Source of the DNA: Vanessa cardui
Taxonomy: Eukaryota > Arthropoda > Insecta > Lepidoptera > Nymphalidae
Assembly (NCBI RefSeq): GCF_905220365.1
Contig: NC_061131.1
Location: 13,119,318 to 13,183,317, forward strand
Direction of reading: 5' to 3'
Length of the DNA: 64,000 nt
Shown: positions 1 through 13,019 of the stretch, one piece after another
Layout: the number at the start of each line of letters is the position of its first letter
Numbering within the stretch: position 1 is the stretch's first letter
The notes under the pieces: generated by a model
Database searches by the model: none
Told to the model about the DNA's origin: nothing
The model's input: the letters and a program-made list of their open reading frames with translations, nothing else
Program-made: the position numbers and the translations under genes

Positions 1-164
1 ACTCACTACATTATATAAAGCTGTGAGTTTTGCTTTTAAATATTTACAGTAATTTCTTACTTCAGTACAGCTGCATCTATAACGATCCACGTTGAAATTG
101 ATCGACTTAATATCGTGGCACAAGCATAAAAAAATTTGGTGGCAGACCACAGTTCATAATATTT

Positions 165-290
165 TTTTTTTAATTTTTTAATGTGATAGGTGGCAAACGA
201 GCAAAAGGCTCACGTGATGAAAAGTGACTACCACTGCCTATGGACATCTGCAGCTGCAAGGGGCAAGCAAATTCGTTGCCGGCCCTTAAG
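165..290 (+). repeat. Repeat-B-like head fragment
   Basis: After a poly-T run the sequence reads gtgataggtggcaaacgagc and continues through a block about traversing 'cacgtgatg..gtgactaccactgcc'. This matches the head of a very common lepidopteran interspersed repeat. The clearest copies here (Repeat-B) are at 38323 and 63583. The 3' part is absent, so this is a truncated or related subfamily copy. Confidence 0.5.
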
Positions 291-299
291 GAAGGAATA

Positions 300-2525
300 C
301 GCTAAATACATTTAGACTTGAATTTATCGTCTTTACAATTATTGCGTTAATACTCGGTTAGTCAGATGCCCGAACGATTGTGATAAACATAACACAATAT
401 TATTTTATTTAAGCAAATAAACATAAACAGTATGTTAATAGAGATCGAGGCTTTAATTTATTCATTGACTAAACTCTAAGTTAAATATAAAACATATTAT
501 TCAAATAAATAAATAACGAGTTCATTCAACTAAATCAATATTGTATGTGCTAAATAAACTAAAAGAAAATCCTACTTTATAAAATATCTCAACCTAAAAA
601 GAGGTTCAAGTGTGTGTGTTAATATAATATCCTGTATTCACACACACCAGCACAATGCATTTGGCAGTAGAAACGATGTATCCTGCCAAATGATCCCCGA
701 AGGCTTGCTTTTTAAAGGAATCGCAAAGGATGATATAATCAAAAATTAACAAGCGTGTAGCGTTGATTACCACATATATATAATGTACACAATATATTTA
801 CAATTACACCTATTTAATTACATAGTCCTATTAAGATATTTTTGGTAAATATGTAATTAAAAGACGTTCCTTGCTACCAAGCAAAACGAAACGCCCATGG
901 GGCTTATCAGATTTTTAATTTTGATGTCCTGGTGTTTAGTGCTGTTATAAAGTCTTAGTCTAGTCGAAACAACAAGGTTCAGCCTTATGAAATACTTAGA
1001 TCTAAATCAATCAAAATATACTTTAATGAAGTAGGCTATTACAAGCACTTTTAAATCTTTTTACTAAATTGTACTAAAAGTAAAACTACTATCGCGTCGT
1101 ACTTTCGATTGTATTGCAAAAGAAACAGAAAGAAACTTCGTAGATGCTCTAACACAATATTTGAAATTTTGAAATGAAAAACTATTGAATAAATAAAATA
1201 TAATATGACGAGAAACAAACCAATTTTATATAATAAAATTGCAGTTATATAAAATTTCAAAAATGTCATACTTAAAATGTAAACTTCAAATTTTACAAAA
1301 GAAAGTTCTTGAAACTTGTAACAGGTGAATACGAATAGACCTACTTCATGTAGCTAACACGATAGTTTTGAGGCAACTTACTGATTTCTTTCTGTAACCT
1401 TTCAGAACTCTCAGTAACAACAATTCTTGACTCGTTTGATTATTTTTTATCAAATTAAAGTCGAACTAAATATACTTATGAAGAAAGATAACTATTTGCT
1501 TTTACACGTATTATAATTTTTAATTTCCTTTTTTATTATCATTCATACATAACTATAACACAGTTTTTAGTTATAGTTCTTCTCTGTTGAATACAAATCC
1601 ATATTATCATCGCTGTAAATAAATCGTATCGTATATTTGTTTTTACTGTAAACCTACTCGAATAAAGTATATTTTGGTTCGGAGCTCTTTAGAAGCTGAT
1701 ATAGAATATGTAAAGTATTTTCAATATTATTATTATTGCTCGTCTCGAATACGAGGCAGCGAGGTGCTCTATTATTACAAGAATATATAAATCTCAACTA
1801 TAAAAAATACATCAATTTTAAAAGGTCGTATCGACGAATAACCTATATTAAAAAGGTATTTTATTAACATAAATTATTTCAAAAATATAAGTTATTTTAA
1901 TATTTTTATGTAAGTGTGGCAGATATGTCTTATAAAAACTAAAAGAAACCATAATAAAATTTTAAAATATCAATGATCTAATATTTTAAGGAGCTATATA
2001 TTCTATTTTTAAATATCTGAAATTAGAAACGCTCCTTAATTAACTATAGTGATGTTACAGCATAAATATTTCTCTGGAATATTTGCAAAAACAAACTCTG
2101 TAAAGTGTTCATCAGCACAACCTGCAAAGCTAACATTGTGTTTATTCTGAACGAGCTTGTTCAAGTTTATATACGGAAGTAAATAACGGAGGGACTCTTC
2201 AAACGTACTCACACTGACACGCTTTATATCTGAACAATACATACATAATTCATGAAGTAATCCAACCGAATTTTCGTAGTCCTATCTCTTTAACTTGAGT
2301 GTTTAGGAATTTAATTATAGGTTCATTGACATAGTACAATCTGAAGGCTTCTAAATTCAATAATAATACACTTCCCTAAATTATAAGCAGTATATGAATT
2401 GATTCAATTTATATTTTTTCTTTTATTTGAATGATCTTTGAAATATATGTATAAGAATCGCTGAATTAACAAAAGATAAATTGGTACGAAATTGTTTTGT
2501 TTTTGCTTATTTATTATATAAATTT
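300..2525. other. AT-rich stretch, no gene seen
   Basis: Only short open frames with no coding character occur (largest 72 codons, minus strand, hydrophobic). A short piece at about 1647-1680 (cctactcgaataaagtatat) resembles the tail of the Repeat-H family described at 26480. A weak GT/AC inverted repeat lies near 608-650. Nothing else is recognised. Confidence 0.6.
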
Positions 2526-2583
2526 GACCATCACTGAGAAAGTGTAATGCTTCTACATTGAATAAAGTTATTTGAGTTTTGAA
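2526..2583 (-). repeat. Repeat-I fragment
   Basis: The complement of this 58-bp piece matches the segment at 26103-26190: ctcaaatatctttattcaat followed by atagaagcattacactttct. It is a short relic of a dispersed family with two copies in the window, in opposite orientations. Confidence 0.6.
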
Positions 2584-2819
2584 AGATCGATGTTACAGAC
2601 AAGATAATATGATAACACGCAGTTTCTTCTAGCTTTTTTTGGTTGAATGAACGTTTCGTAGCGTTCACAGTCGCTTGTACGTGTAACACAAAACGAAACT
2701 GAGCAATAATGATTTAAATAAATAATTTCTAGAAAGTTATGCTCTACCATGTTTGTCGCTATGTTCCGGTTTGTTGGGGTATTGAGCTTGTTTGAATTTA
2801 GTTGGGTATAGTTGTAAGA

Positions 2820-3081
2820 GGCGAGGTGGCCCTGTGGTTAGAACGCGTGTATCTTAACCGATGATTGCAGGTTCAAATCTAGGTAAGCACCACTAAATAT
2901 GCATGTGCTTAATTGGTGTATATAATTCTTCTCGTGATCGGTGGTAAAGGAAAACATTGTGTGTTTTCCACCAACCCGCATTGGAACAGCGTGGTGGAAA
3001 ATATTCCAAACCTCACCTCCTCAGAGGGAGAAGAGGCCTTAGCACAACAGTGAACTTTATAAACTGTTGTTGTTGTTGTTG
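2820..3081 (+). repeat. SINE-A copy with (TTG)n tail
   Basis: This is a tRNA-derived SINE. The head gcgaggtggccctgtggtta carries a pol III A-box-like element, and caggttcaaatct a B-box-like element. The body then runs through the 'acccgcattggaacagcgtgg' region (core: ccgcattggaacagcgtgg) and ends in a ttg microsatellite at 3061-3081. It is diverged, with a short deletion in the middle compared with the full-length copy at 25375. Confidence 0.85.
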
Positions 3082-4325
3082 AATATAGTTACGGAAGGAA
3101 CCGGAAGAAGCTTGCGAAAGCTTCCTTGATATAAAAATATTTCGGTTCGATTTGAATGCAAATTGATTCTTGATTCATGAAATCCAGAATAATTTTCATA
3201 TCATTTGAATAATGAGAAGATTTTTTAAATCGTGTTTTTTACAATGTAATACATTATACAAACATGGAAATTAGTTATTTTCATGTATTAAAAATATTTG
3301 ATTATTGAATAAAGACTCGAAAAGAATGTAATAAATGAATATTATAATGATACAGACATAGGCGTATAGGCTTTTTACATTCCTAAGGTTGCCAACTTCA
3401 GTAACAATAGGTGCTTTCTTTTATTGGTCGTCGGTATAACACTAAGTAACTAAAATTTAGCATAACTCTGCAGTTATATAGTAACTGTTCAATATGTGGC
3501 ATCTTTCCAGGCAGATCTTAAGTCTTCCAATAGGAGTTTTAAATTTAGTAACAGTATATCGCTTTAATGGTTTGAAACGAACAAAACTTAATATAAAAAC
3601 ATTGAGTATAGATTTTTTTAATACTAGAATAATGAACTGCTACAGACATGGATACAGATTTTCCTTAAGCTAGTTATTTTTAGAAACATGTTTTTACAAT
3701 ATACTCACAAATATATACCAGCCTCTCCTAACTCCAAACCAGTTGATAATAGCCCATTATTAACAAAATAAAATACCCAAAATAGCCCAGCTCCTAAAAG
3801 TAAGTTATTTATTAACGAATTCAATACATAAACGAATTCATTTTTATGTAGTATTTTCATTAAGTATTTCTCACGTGATCAAAATATACGAATATAAAGT
3901 TAAAAGAGACCGTGTCATCTCGATTTGAATGCATTTGTTCAAGTCCGCTGAATTAACTACGGCATTTACTTGGAAAGTTTTAAGATCAATGGGAAAGCAT
4001 CGTATAAATCAAAACAATTTCAGAAGCATTATAGGGCAAATTATTTTAAGAACTACTACCGGCATGTAATCTAGATTCTATCAAGGATTAAGCTAGAATC
4101 TCAGTAGATTACATTATCATCATATACACGCTCATATTTGCCAAATCTTACGTTCGTGTAGTGTTATAATCACCGAAATTATTGTTATAATATTCTACCG
4201 TACAAACACTCTAATGATTAAATAATTATATTATGAAGGACCTCTGTTGAGGGATAGAGTTTAGTCCTCTTTGATCTTTTACTGATGAAGAAAAGGCTTG
4301 TGAAAACTCGAGCGAAATAACATAT
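3082..4325. other. AT-rich stretch, no gene seen
   Basis: No open frame with coding character and no recognised repeat between two SINE-A copies. Confidence 0.55.
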
Positions 4326-4617
4326 AAAGTAAAGTAAATTACCCACTGTTGGGCTAAGGCCTCCTCTCGTATTAAGGATAAGGTTTGGAACATATTCCAC
4401 CGCGCTGTTCCAATGCGAGTTGGTGGAATTCACATGTGACAGAATTTCGATGAAATTAGACACATGCAGGTTTCCTCACGAAATTTTCTTTTACCGCCGA
4501 GCACGAGATGAATTATAAACACAAATTAAGCATATGCTCGTACATATGATTAGTGATTGCCTGGGTTTGAACCTGAAATCATCGGTTAAGATGCACGCGT
4601 TCTAACCACTGGGCTCA
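4326..4617 (-). repeat. SINE-A copy with (TTTAC)n-type tail
   Basis: Reverse-orientation SINE-A, nearly full length. It begins aaagtaaagtaaattaccca, the complement of a TTTAC-type tail, and ends at the tRNA-like head cgttctaaccactgggctc. The 81-codon frame across it is a repeat artefact. Confidence 0.85.
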
Positions 4618-5129
4618 AATAATGTATGTGTTACATGAAATGAAGTCTGTCCAAGTTGACATATTTTTTAAGCATTTGAATATATCTCAAATTAATTTTA
4701 GTAACGTCTGAACTGGCCTCTTTCTTCGGGGCTTCAGTTTAACGCCAGTTGGCATCGTGCCAAGTAAAAACGCATAGCCGCTTAGAGTTCACCCGTCTAC
4801 AGCTATTGTAATCATAATGCACAACTTCACAGCATTTTACACACATTGTAAGGCAATTTATGAAGAAATGCCACTCAACGAAAGTAGATTTAAGACGTAA
4901 CGAATCGTTTGTGAATGTAACCTTTTTTATTTTGAGTTCATTTAAAATGAGATTGTATAAGCAAATGCTATCAAAACAAGGTTACTAATGAATACCTACT
5001 AGACTATTCAAATTAAATAATATATGTATACCGTAACATATAATGCTAAAATTCTTAAACAAACATGAACGTATAGCGTTTAAATGTAATGAATTTAAGA
5101 TTTATTAAAGTATATTTATTATATATTAT
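4618..5129. other. AT-rich stretch, no gene seen
   Basis: Unassigned. Slightly higher GC at 4700-4800, but no open frame there. Confidence 0.5.
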
Positions 5130-5325
5130 TCATATATATTAATATTACAAATGTGAAAGTAACTCTGTCTTTCTGTCTAACTGTCTTTTTTCACGACCTA
5201 ACTGCTAAAGGGAATTTGATGAAATTTGGTATGAAGCAAACTTGAAGTCCGAGAAAGAGCATAGGCTACTTTTTGCTTGACAACCAACACCCTGAAACAC
5301 GAACGAACCCACGGATGACTACTAG
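5130..5325 (+). mobile_element. nHel-D copy (non-autonomous Helitron)
   Basis: This is a copy of the small family that contains gtgaaagtaactctgtcttt and gatgaaatttggtatgaagc. It ends in CTAG (5322-5325) followed by T, as expected for a Helitron 3' terminus. The 5' end is probably the TC at 5130, but this copy is eroded there. The complete copy is at 48877-49069. Confidence 0.65.
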
Positions 5326-5724
5326 TGTTTGTATAAAATATTCATTGATAAAATAAAACCTTACCTATTTGCCAGTGTAATAGTTTTCTAATAGCACCAA
5401 ATATGTTCTTACTCAGTAATTGAAACACGATACAATAAATGTTTGATTCTCATTTCGAAGAACGCCATTAGACAAGCCCAACTTTTTGCTCTGTAAATAG
5501 CGTTACGTACAAATATTTGGCGAGAAAATCGAACCTTCCAGTAGTATGTCAACCGTTTTTATGTACATATTTCAACTGACATGACAAAATAAAGAGATAC
5601 TTTGATCAGTAGACAGCTCTTGATTTATTACTTCGAATGAAAATTTTAGTTCTTGTTTATAAAATTACTACCTATACATTAAAATATATTTATTTTGGAT
5701 ATAGAACTAATAAAAGTAAAGTAT

Positions 5725-5805
5725 TGAAATAAAACTAGTTTTAACGGATTTAAATCGCGTATATTAAAACTAGTTTTTTTTTTCAATGTGTAATAATCGC
5801 GAAAA
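5725..5805 (+). repeat. Pal-E remnant (collapsed palindrome)
   Basis: The segment has the arm aataaaactagttttaacgg, then atcgcgtatatt, then directly the opposite arm and the single-copy tail aatgtgtaataatcgcgaaa. The loop and most of one arm of Pal-E (see 14048 and 62481) are missing, which looks like a deletion within a hairpin. Confidence 0.65.
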
Positions 5806-7797
5806 GACAACAAAAGTAAAGTATATAATCTATCTGTATAATTTTGCAAACCCATTCTTTTTCCATCAGCCTTTTCAACATATGTAGAATCATTTCAAAA
5901 GAAACGGTGACAATCATCCTATAGACACGAGGAGGAAAGGTAAACTAATAAAACCCTGTTTCCCACTTCGCAAAGTTAATACACCCTTCCTGGGATGGCA
6001 TTCATTTCTATAATAAGATTCTACAGTTATTTGAATTATTAAGGGTTATGACAAAAAAAATGAGACATATTACTCAATACAAGATAATATTAAAGATAAA
6101 AATGCGTGGACTTAGTATTTACTTGGACTTTCAAAACTGGTGGTAGCTTTACATTTAATTCATGGAATGGAGTACATTTCCATTTGATTTTATCAGTTTA
6201 TTGACTTACATGATTTTTGACTACGTTGTATAAAATATAATCGCTTCCCGCCGTCTATTCTCTTAGATCGATTAAACTACGCAACATTTTTAATACAGTT
6301 CTCATTAATAAACAGGGTGATTTAAGAGAAAAGTTGATATGTATAAAAGCCGAGATAATTCGCTTCCTTACAGAACATTTTTCTTTTTATGCCTGTTCTT
6401 CATTCAAAAAGTTTTATATACACCCTTTTTGTAATCATGTGAAGCCGTGACGGATAACAGAAATATTACGTGACGTCAGAGTTACGAGATATTTAGTCAA
6501 TGTTGTCGTAAAATTTGTACAACATTTTATTTTACCATAATAATTTATAAATGATTGAGACAGAAAAGTCTTATTAATACTGAATGTTAAAATTTATACA
6601 ACAACGAAAAGTGTGTGCTATATTTCAGCTTAATCATTTTGTTGATGCTGGTATAAATTTTATTTTACGTCATATTTTGTAGCCAAATTTTGCAGCAATC
6701 TTATCCATATAAAAATACTATGGAAAATATACGAAAAGTTTTAAACTACATGAAGCGAATGAATTATTCTGCGTCAAGTTAATTGGGTCCAATACTTTTG
6801 TCTCTTAACTACAGAACTGATGAGATCGATCAATCAGAAAGAAATTGGGACCTATCACCTGCCAACGATCTTATATTAGGGAGACGTACTCGGAAACTGA
6901 TCAGCTAATTAAAAAAAAACGTTTAATTATAAGAAAAAGAAGAATATTATTATAAGTACAAATTAAGGTGTAAGATTACTTGCATGCATTTTTTCGTTTC
7001 TTAGCATAGCAGAAGCAAATTTTTTTACCTAAGGTAGTCTTTCAGAGTTTCTTTATGTCTCTTATTCTAGAATTTCTTGCCATAAATTCGATCATTGAGG
7101 CTATTATTGTTATTTATGGATATAGTTATCATTTTAACCCACATTTTGGGTTCACGCAGCGAATCGAACCCAAGTTCAGCAACCTTATGTGACAATTCTA
7201 CGAGACCCAGAGCACGAATATATTTCAAAGATTATGTCATAGAAAAGTAAATTAATGAAATATGTCGAAACATCAAAAAGGTTAATAAGGATTGTTTTTT
7301 TTTATCTTACATACTGGCGATTGGCGAGAAAAGGGTTTTTTAAAAGTAGAACAAAAGAAAGATATTACGAACATGAACGACTGGACTGATATTTTGAATG
7401 TCATCACGTCTGATAACGAGTATATACCCAAGTCCTCGTTATATATATATTTGAAGACAGCGACGATTATCTCTTGAGAAGTACAGATTCAGGCAATTAT
7501 CTGCAAACCCATTAACCAAAGACATAGCAGTATGATGAAATAAACTTTAATATAAAATAATTCTCAGAGAAATACATTATAGGTTGTTTTATTTCTTACG
7601 TTGACCGTAAAAATATTGAACAACAATACACCACCATTTATTATATGTATATATTTAATGTCCTTTTATTATTAGCTTACTGTATGTAGTTTTAAAACCA
7701 ATCAATCATATAGAAAGTATTGTTTTTTTAATGATAGCCACTATTTCATTTTCTAAATATATAAATGTGTTTGAAGTTGTAACAGTTCGCATATATA
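5806..7797. other. AT-rich stretch, no gene seen
   Basis: No credible coding region. The best frame (7292-7477, 61 codons) has no domain features. No repeat family is recognised. Confidence 0.5.
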
Positions 7798-7993
7798 CCA
7801 GTGCTGGGTTACGACTTTGTCTCCTTTTAAACAAAGGAATTAGTTTCTATTCCAATACTCTGCGCCAATGCGGATTGGTGAATGATTTTCTTAACCCTGA
7901 GCACGCGATATGAACATGAAATTCAATGGTAGGATCTGGAATTGAACATGCGATCTTTAGCTAAGATTCATTTGTTTTAACTACTGGTTCATC
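7798..7993 (-). repeat. Old, degenerate SINE-A
   Basis: Both ends align with SINE-A in reverse: cagtgctgggttacgacttt at one end, the gcgccaatgcggattggtga core, and a decayed tRNA head (gatctttagctaagattcat) at the other. It is far more diverged than the other copies. Confidence 0.55.
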
Positions 7994-8870
7994 GTTAACT
8001 TTATCCTGTTGAACAGATATGGCTAGTAAAACAGTGTTTAGCATTAATTTACGTGCAACGAGACAAATTGAGTTAAATAGTTAAAACGTTTTCTAGCCAG
8101 GAAATCGCATTGCCGTTCATTAAGCAATTCCTATACAAAGCAAACGCTTAAAACCGTAACAAAGGACGTTTTTCTTTGCGTACTTCTTTTGTTTTAGACT
8201 ACGTCATCGTAATTGGAAAAATAAGTACTTTTATTCTTAAAAAAAAATAAACGTTCGCGTGTAAAGTGTTATGAGTCAATGTAAGACCCTTTTTTATGAA
8301 CAGCTTAGTATTTTTTATTCGTGATATAAAATTATGAAATGACAAATTACGAGAACGCCGTAGACCAGCGAAGTTTCCTGTTCGCTGTCCGCTCGTACGT
8401 TCTAACAAATAAAATGACATATTATTTAATATTGAAAAGACATCTTTGGCTGTATTTTTTTTAAATAATTTATTAAATACTAAAAGCCTTCTTTAAAGAA
8501 TGATAAACTATTTAATATGTATACAGTGTTATAAATTATTTAATTTTTGTATGATATTATAATAAGAATATTAAGCTACTTGTGTTTTCTATACCTAAAT
8601 AATTACATAAGTATTATGAATAATAATTAATTAGTCCTACACATTAGGATAATATAAAAGGAGCTCCTTTTACGTGAGTTGATATTATTTAGCAATTATA
8701 GACGCAACGAACATTTTTTATTTCCGTTTTATTCTAATATAGCATTGTTAATAGAAAGCAACTAACCCATACTTGCCCATGGGGACGCTATCACCCTACC
8801 TAAAAAATATCACATAGAACTGAAAATTACAAGTTATATAAACAATTTCGGCTATTTAATAAACAGCATA
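7994..8870. other. AT-rich stretch, no gene seen
   Basis: A minus-strand frame at 8199-8420 has 73 codons but no recognisable motif. No repeat is recognised. Confidence 0.5.
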
Positions 8871-9251
8871 GTGGTAATTATTAAGGTGTTCTTAGTAAAT
8901 TCTATGTATATGGCTGAAAATGACCTGAAACGTAAAATCAAAACAAAAAAATACGGAACAAAACCAACTGACTCACCCTATCATTCCGTCGCTCGAAGAA
9001 TCAACCAACTACCCTGGTTTGTGCCACGCTGTATCGAACCTTATGCCTTTTTGCCACATGTGTTAGAATCCTGCGCACCTATCTGTAAACACCAGCCACT
9101 AAAGTCAGGTATTTTTGAAGCTCATTATAACATAATTTTACTTAAGGGAGTATTTTTGATACACGGGCGCGGCCTTCGAGCTCCAGCCGCGGACTACGAG
9201 CTGCTACGAGTAGTGACGGGACAGGTTTTCGAGTATCTGAGGATGTTTTAA
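8871..9251 (+). other. 126-codon open frame with a GC-rich 3' end, identity unknown
   Basis: The frame opens in AT-rich DNA and ends in a GC-rich block at about 9160-9215 (cacgggcgcggccttcgagc). There is no signal peptide, transmembrane segment or known motif. The start falls in sequence with no coding look, so the 126-codon length is probably chance. The GC-rich block is open in more than one frame; another plus-strand frame through it ends at a TAG near 9212. It could be a piece of an exon or a decayed repeat. I cannot decide. Confidence 0.2.
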
Positions 9252-9999
9252 ACATAAAACACGCAACAATAAATTTATGGCAAAAAGTTACATTTAAATT
9301 ATCAAAAATGAAAAATTGTTACATTAATTTAATTCGCTAGATATATGTCTTCTCTCAAATATCCGATAACAGATACAGTTATAATAAGACTTGTCTAAAA
9401 TATGTATAGATTTCTGTAGCAAGTTTGGTTTGTTTCTTGATATTTATTATTGAATCTTATAAGACAATTAGTAACAATTTTCTTTATAAAACTTCATATT
9501 ATTTTGTGTTAGTTTTACTTTATCGATAAATAACACTCGATACGTCCCATCACTACAAATGGAGTGCACATGCGCAATACAAACAGACGTAGTCCCCAAA
9601 TAACCGTCTCCGCGCTTTGCAGTAATACTGTCGAGCAAAACTATATGTTTTGGGGAAAAATTTATAATTTATACCACTGTGTTATCGTTTGATGGTTTTT
9701 AAAGGCTTGCTGGTTTATTTGTGGTTTCACGACAAAGGCTTTGTCGGCATATTAACGTTTTACATAACTTCATTGCTTTGTCAACCTTTTGAGATATTAA
9801 AGTTTGAGTTTGAACGTTGAACGTTTCAAACTTTTATAATTTATACATATCCTACAATTATTATTATTACATAAATCGTTACTATACGAGTATCATGTAT
9901 AATAGTATTTCCCAACACCAAAAAGGTTTCAATATAAATAGAATTATTTGTCACTTATACTTATTTTTTACACACCTTTAATTATTCAGAGCAACGTTA
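9252..9999. other. AT-rich stretch, no gene seen
   Basis: No coding frame. A moderately GC-richer patch occurs at 9540-9620 but holds no open frame or known repeat. Confidence 0.5.
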
Positions 10000-10061
10000 A
10001 AATATTTTCCTGTAGATTCTAAAAACGTAAAGACGTTTTTAGAATCTACAGGAAAATATTT
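10000..10061. repeat. Perfect 29-bp palindrome with 4-nt loop
   Basis: The left arm aaatattttcctgtagattc.. at 10000-10028 is exactly complementary to 10033-10061. The loop is aaag (10029-10032). No mismatch is visible. Confidence 0.95.
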
Positions 10062-10989
10062 AAATATAAAGCTTAAGAAACAATTAAATTCCAAATTGAT
10101 GACTTAATATCAAAAATTGGAAGCCTTAGAGATCTAGGTAAAAAATACATTACAGCAACATTTATAAATGATTCCCAATAATTAACATAAAATTCACTAA
10201 CTTACATTATATAAATATATAAAATGATTTTCCCAACAGATTTTGACTACGGCGGCTTTCAAAGAAGTATAGTACTCTCACTTTTCATTTCTGTCAAACT
10301 TATAAACTAACAAGTCTTCTATCTGGCCGCGCAAACTTAAGCACGATTAATTTTAAGTGTAATATTTTAATATTATTAAATAAAAAATTAATTATAAATA
10401 TCAAATGTAACATTAATACAAATATAATATGAACAGCCGTAAATATACCACAGTTGAACAAAGTCCTTTAATCCTATTAAAGAGGTTGCTTAAAGCTTGA
10501 AATACTCCGATGATTCTTGGCTTGTGTTTGCTTTGATATATGTAATTTATTCATGGAGATTTTTTCGCCGTACTAATTATAAATACAAATTAATCGCATG
10601 AATATTTAGTGGTCTACCAAGACGCTTAAATAAAGGCCACAGCATATAAAAAACAGCTTACTAAACTATTTCTGTAGCAAATACAACTGAGAATGAAACA
10701 AACGCTGAGAATATAAGGCCCGAGGGAGTCATACAGGGGTAATTTCCTCAAGCTCATTTCGACAGATTCTGATATAAAACCTTTTTTCTCATCTATTTTT
10801 TCGAAACTAGTTATTGCACCAAACATATTTGATACATAGTTTTCCATTAAAGTTTAAATATCAATTTTATATGTAGTATTTAAAAACCATCATCATCATC
10901 ATAAAAGTCATCGTCGATAATTTATTTTTATGATTATAAAGTTACTCTCTGGTCATCACACATTCGACTGCCAAGCCCATCATCATAGT
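10062..10989. other. AT-rich stretch, no gene seen
   Basis: A 73-codon minus frame at 10626-10847 has no recognisable features. Runs of cat triplets occur at 10886-10905. Confidence 0.5.
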
Positions 10990-11350
10990 CGTCTTGCTTA
11001 ATCAAGGGTCAAGCCGAAAGACCCTGAGGGTCTTCCCGGGCATACCCAACAGTAGCCTTCAGCTAACGTATCAATGGCATCCAATAAGACAGGGCCTAAT
11101 TGGCCCAGTGGTGATGTCATATTCGATACTTGTCTTTCCCTCATGGTTGTCATGTTTGGTGTTTGCGTCAACCTATCGTTCCTCCATTTCTTTGTTGTTA
11201 ATGCCTGCGTCACGATCGGTGGTCGGTAACAGCAAGAAGCCACGACGTTGAAGGCGCCTGGTCATCAATTGTCAAAGATGTTGTGTGACGGTTTGGATTG
11301 AGGAAACCATTGTACTACAGGCACGATGAACATGACTTCTTAGTTCCTAA
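10990..11350. other. GC-richer segment open on both strands, unclassified
   Basis: Composition rises well above the surroundings, and open frames of 81-85 codons lie on both strands over the same bases. The minus-strand frame includes SPLGQLGPVLLDAIDTLAEG. I recognise no family. An old transposon fragment is the likeliest explanation, and a host exon is possible. Confidence 0.3.
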
Positions 11351-12341
11351 AGTTGGTGACGCAACGGCAGTAACGGTACAATAGGTAGAAGGCTTTAATG
11401 TTCTAATATTAGTTAACGTTTTTGCCATGGAATTTGGTAGCCATATGGTTATACCTTGGCACACTTTACATTGGTTACCTTGATTATACCTATAGAGGTA
11501 GCAACCGATTTATCGGTCGAAAATCTATATCATAAAAGAGATAACATTTGTTCTTTTAAAATTACAGTATATTTTGGATCAGTGGTGTGTTCCTCAATTA
11601 AATTGTAATCACACAAACTCTATTTTAAATTTGGTTACCAACAATAATTTATACTTATCAACATGTGTTAAGTGTAATTGACCAATCGTAATCTAAATCG
11701 TATCTGCTGGATAGACGAATCACCCAATGTTTCCTAGATCGCCGATTCTTGTCTATTCTGCATTTAGTTGATGCATATTCATTGAAGCAAAAGCGATACC
11801 TTCATTTGAAAAATGGCCTTCTCTGTGCCTATTCTTAAGGGTTTATCTCTTTTTCTTCTGAACATAATGCCAATTGCTTTAGTTGATTTATTTTTTTGTT
11901 AATAGATGGCGTTAATGGTTCTTTAAATCGTGCTATAATTGTGCCAAGCTATTAATATGAGTATATTATCGTGCATAATAAAAATAGAATTTTATGGATC
12001 AATAGTTCGTTTCACTAACATCTTGTGTTAGATGTAGGGACGACAATAGCGCATGGGGGATCAAGCCAGCCGTAAATGTGGCGATATAAGGTTATTAACC
12101 ACAATCAGCTTATAGCAACATCAATCCTCTTTGAATTTTCTTTGAAACTAGATTAAATATTAATGTCTATATATAAATTTTATGTTAAAGTATTTATATA
12201 GATTTTGTGAATTCCATAACATACATCGATATTCATTCTAAGCATAGGATTATAGTTTTGCCAGAACTCGAATTTCATTTTCATCTACTTGAATATATTT
12301 AAATTACGTTACAGAAATCATGATCAATTAAATCAAATCAA
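11351..12341. other. AT-rich stretch, no gene seen
   Basis: Unassigned. The motif atagatggcg occurs at about 11904 and again near 25170 and 25212, too short to define a repeat. Confidence 0.5.
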
Positions 12342-12622
12342 GAGCATGTAAATTTCCCACTGCTGAGATAAGGCCTCCTCTTCCATTAAGGACAAGGTTT
12401 GGGACCACCACGCTGTTCCAATGCGGGTTGGTGGAATACACATGTGGCAGAATTTCTATGAAATTAGACACATTTCCTAACGATGTTATCCTTCACCGCC
12501 GAGCATGAGATGAATTAAAAACACAAATTAAGCATATGAATATTTTGTAGTGCTTGTCTGGGTTTGAAACCACAATCATCAGTTAAGATGTAAGCATTCT
12601 AACCACTGCGCCATCTCGGCTC
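12342..12622 (-). repeat. SINE-A copy
   Basis: Reverse orientation, nearly complete, from gtaaatttcccactgctgag to the head ccatctcggctc. It lacks an obvious tail microsatellite and has a small deletion around 12395. Confidence 0.85.
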
Positions 12623-13019
12623 TGAAATCATTATGTTACACATTTATGTTGTGTGTGGAACGTTAAATAGGGGTTCGAAATTAAAAAAAAAAATTCAAAC
12701 GCGGTGAATATTATTATATTCTGTTTCTCAGTTTTGACGGACGTACCCGTAAAATGCTGAGCATTAATCGATATGGCAATTAATAAACCGTCGAGTATTT
12801 GCTCATTGTTTTCACACATAATGCGCCGTTGTATATTTCGATGTTAATATAACTTGATGAATTGCGATGGGAGAAAAAACAACACAACAAGCTTTTTGTA
12901 AGAATTAAAATCTGAATAAAAATATCCGAAATATTGGTACGAATTATTTCCTTACGAAATATTCTACAAGAAAGAATTTTAGATAACAATAATCGTTAAC
13001 TTGAAATACGAAATTAAAC
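12623..13019. other. Short AT-rich gap
   Basis: Two overlapping minus-strand frames of 62-69 codons show no protein-like features. Confidence 0.45.

Noticed and set aside
10000..10061. microRNA precursor
   Set aside because: Perfect pairing with a 4-nt loop is not typical of animal pre-miRNAs, and nothing indicates transcription.
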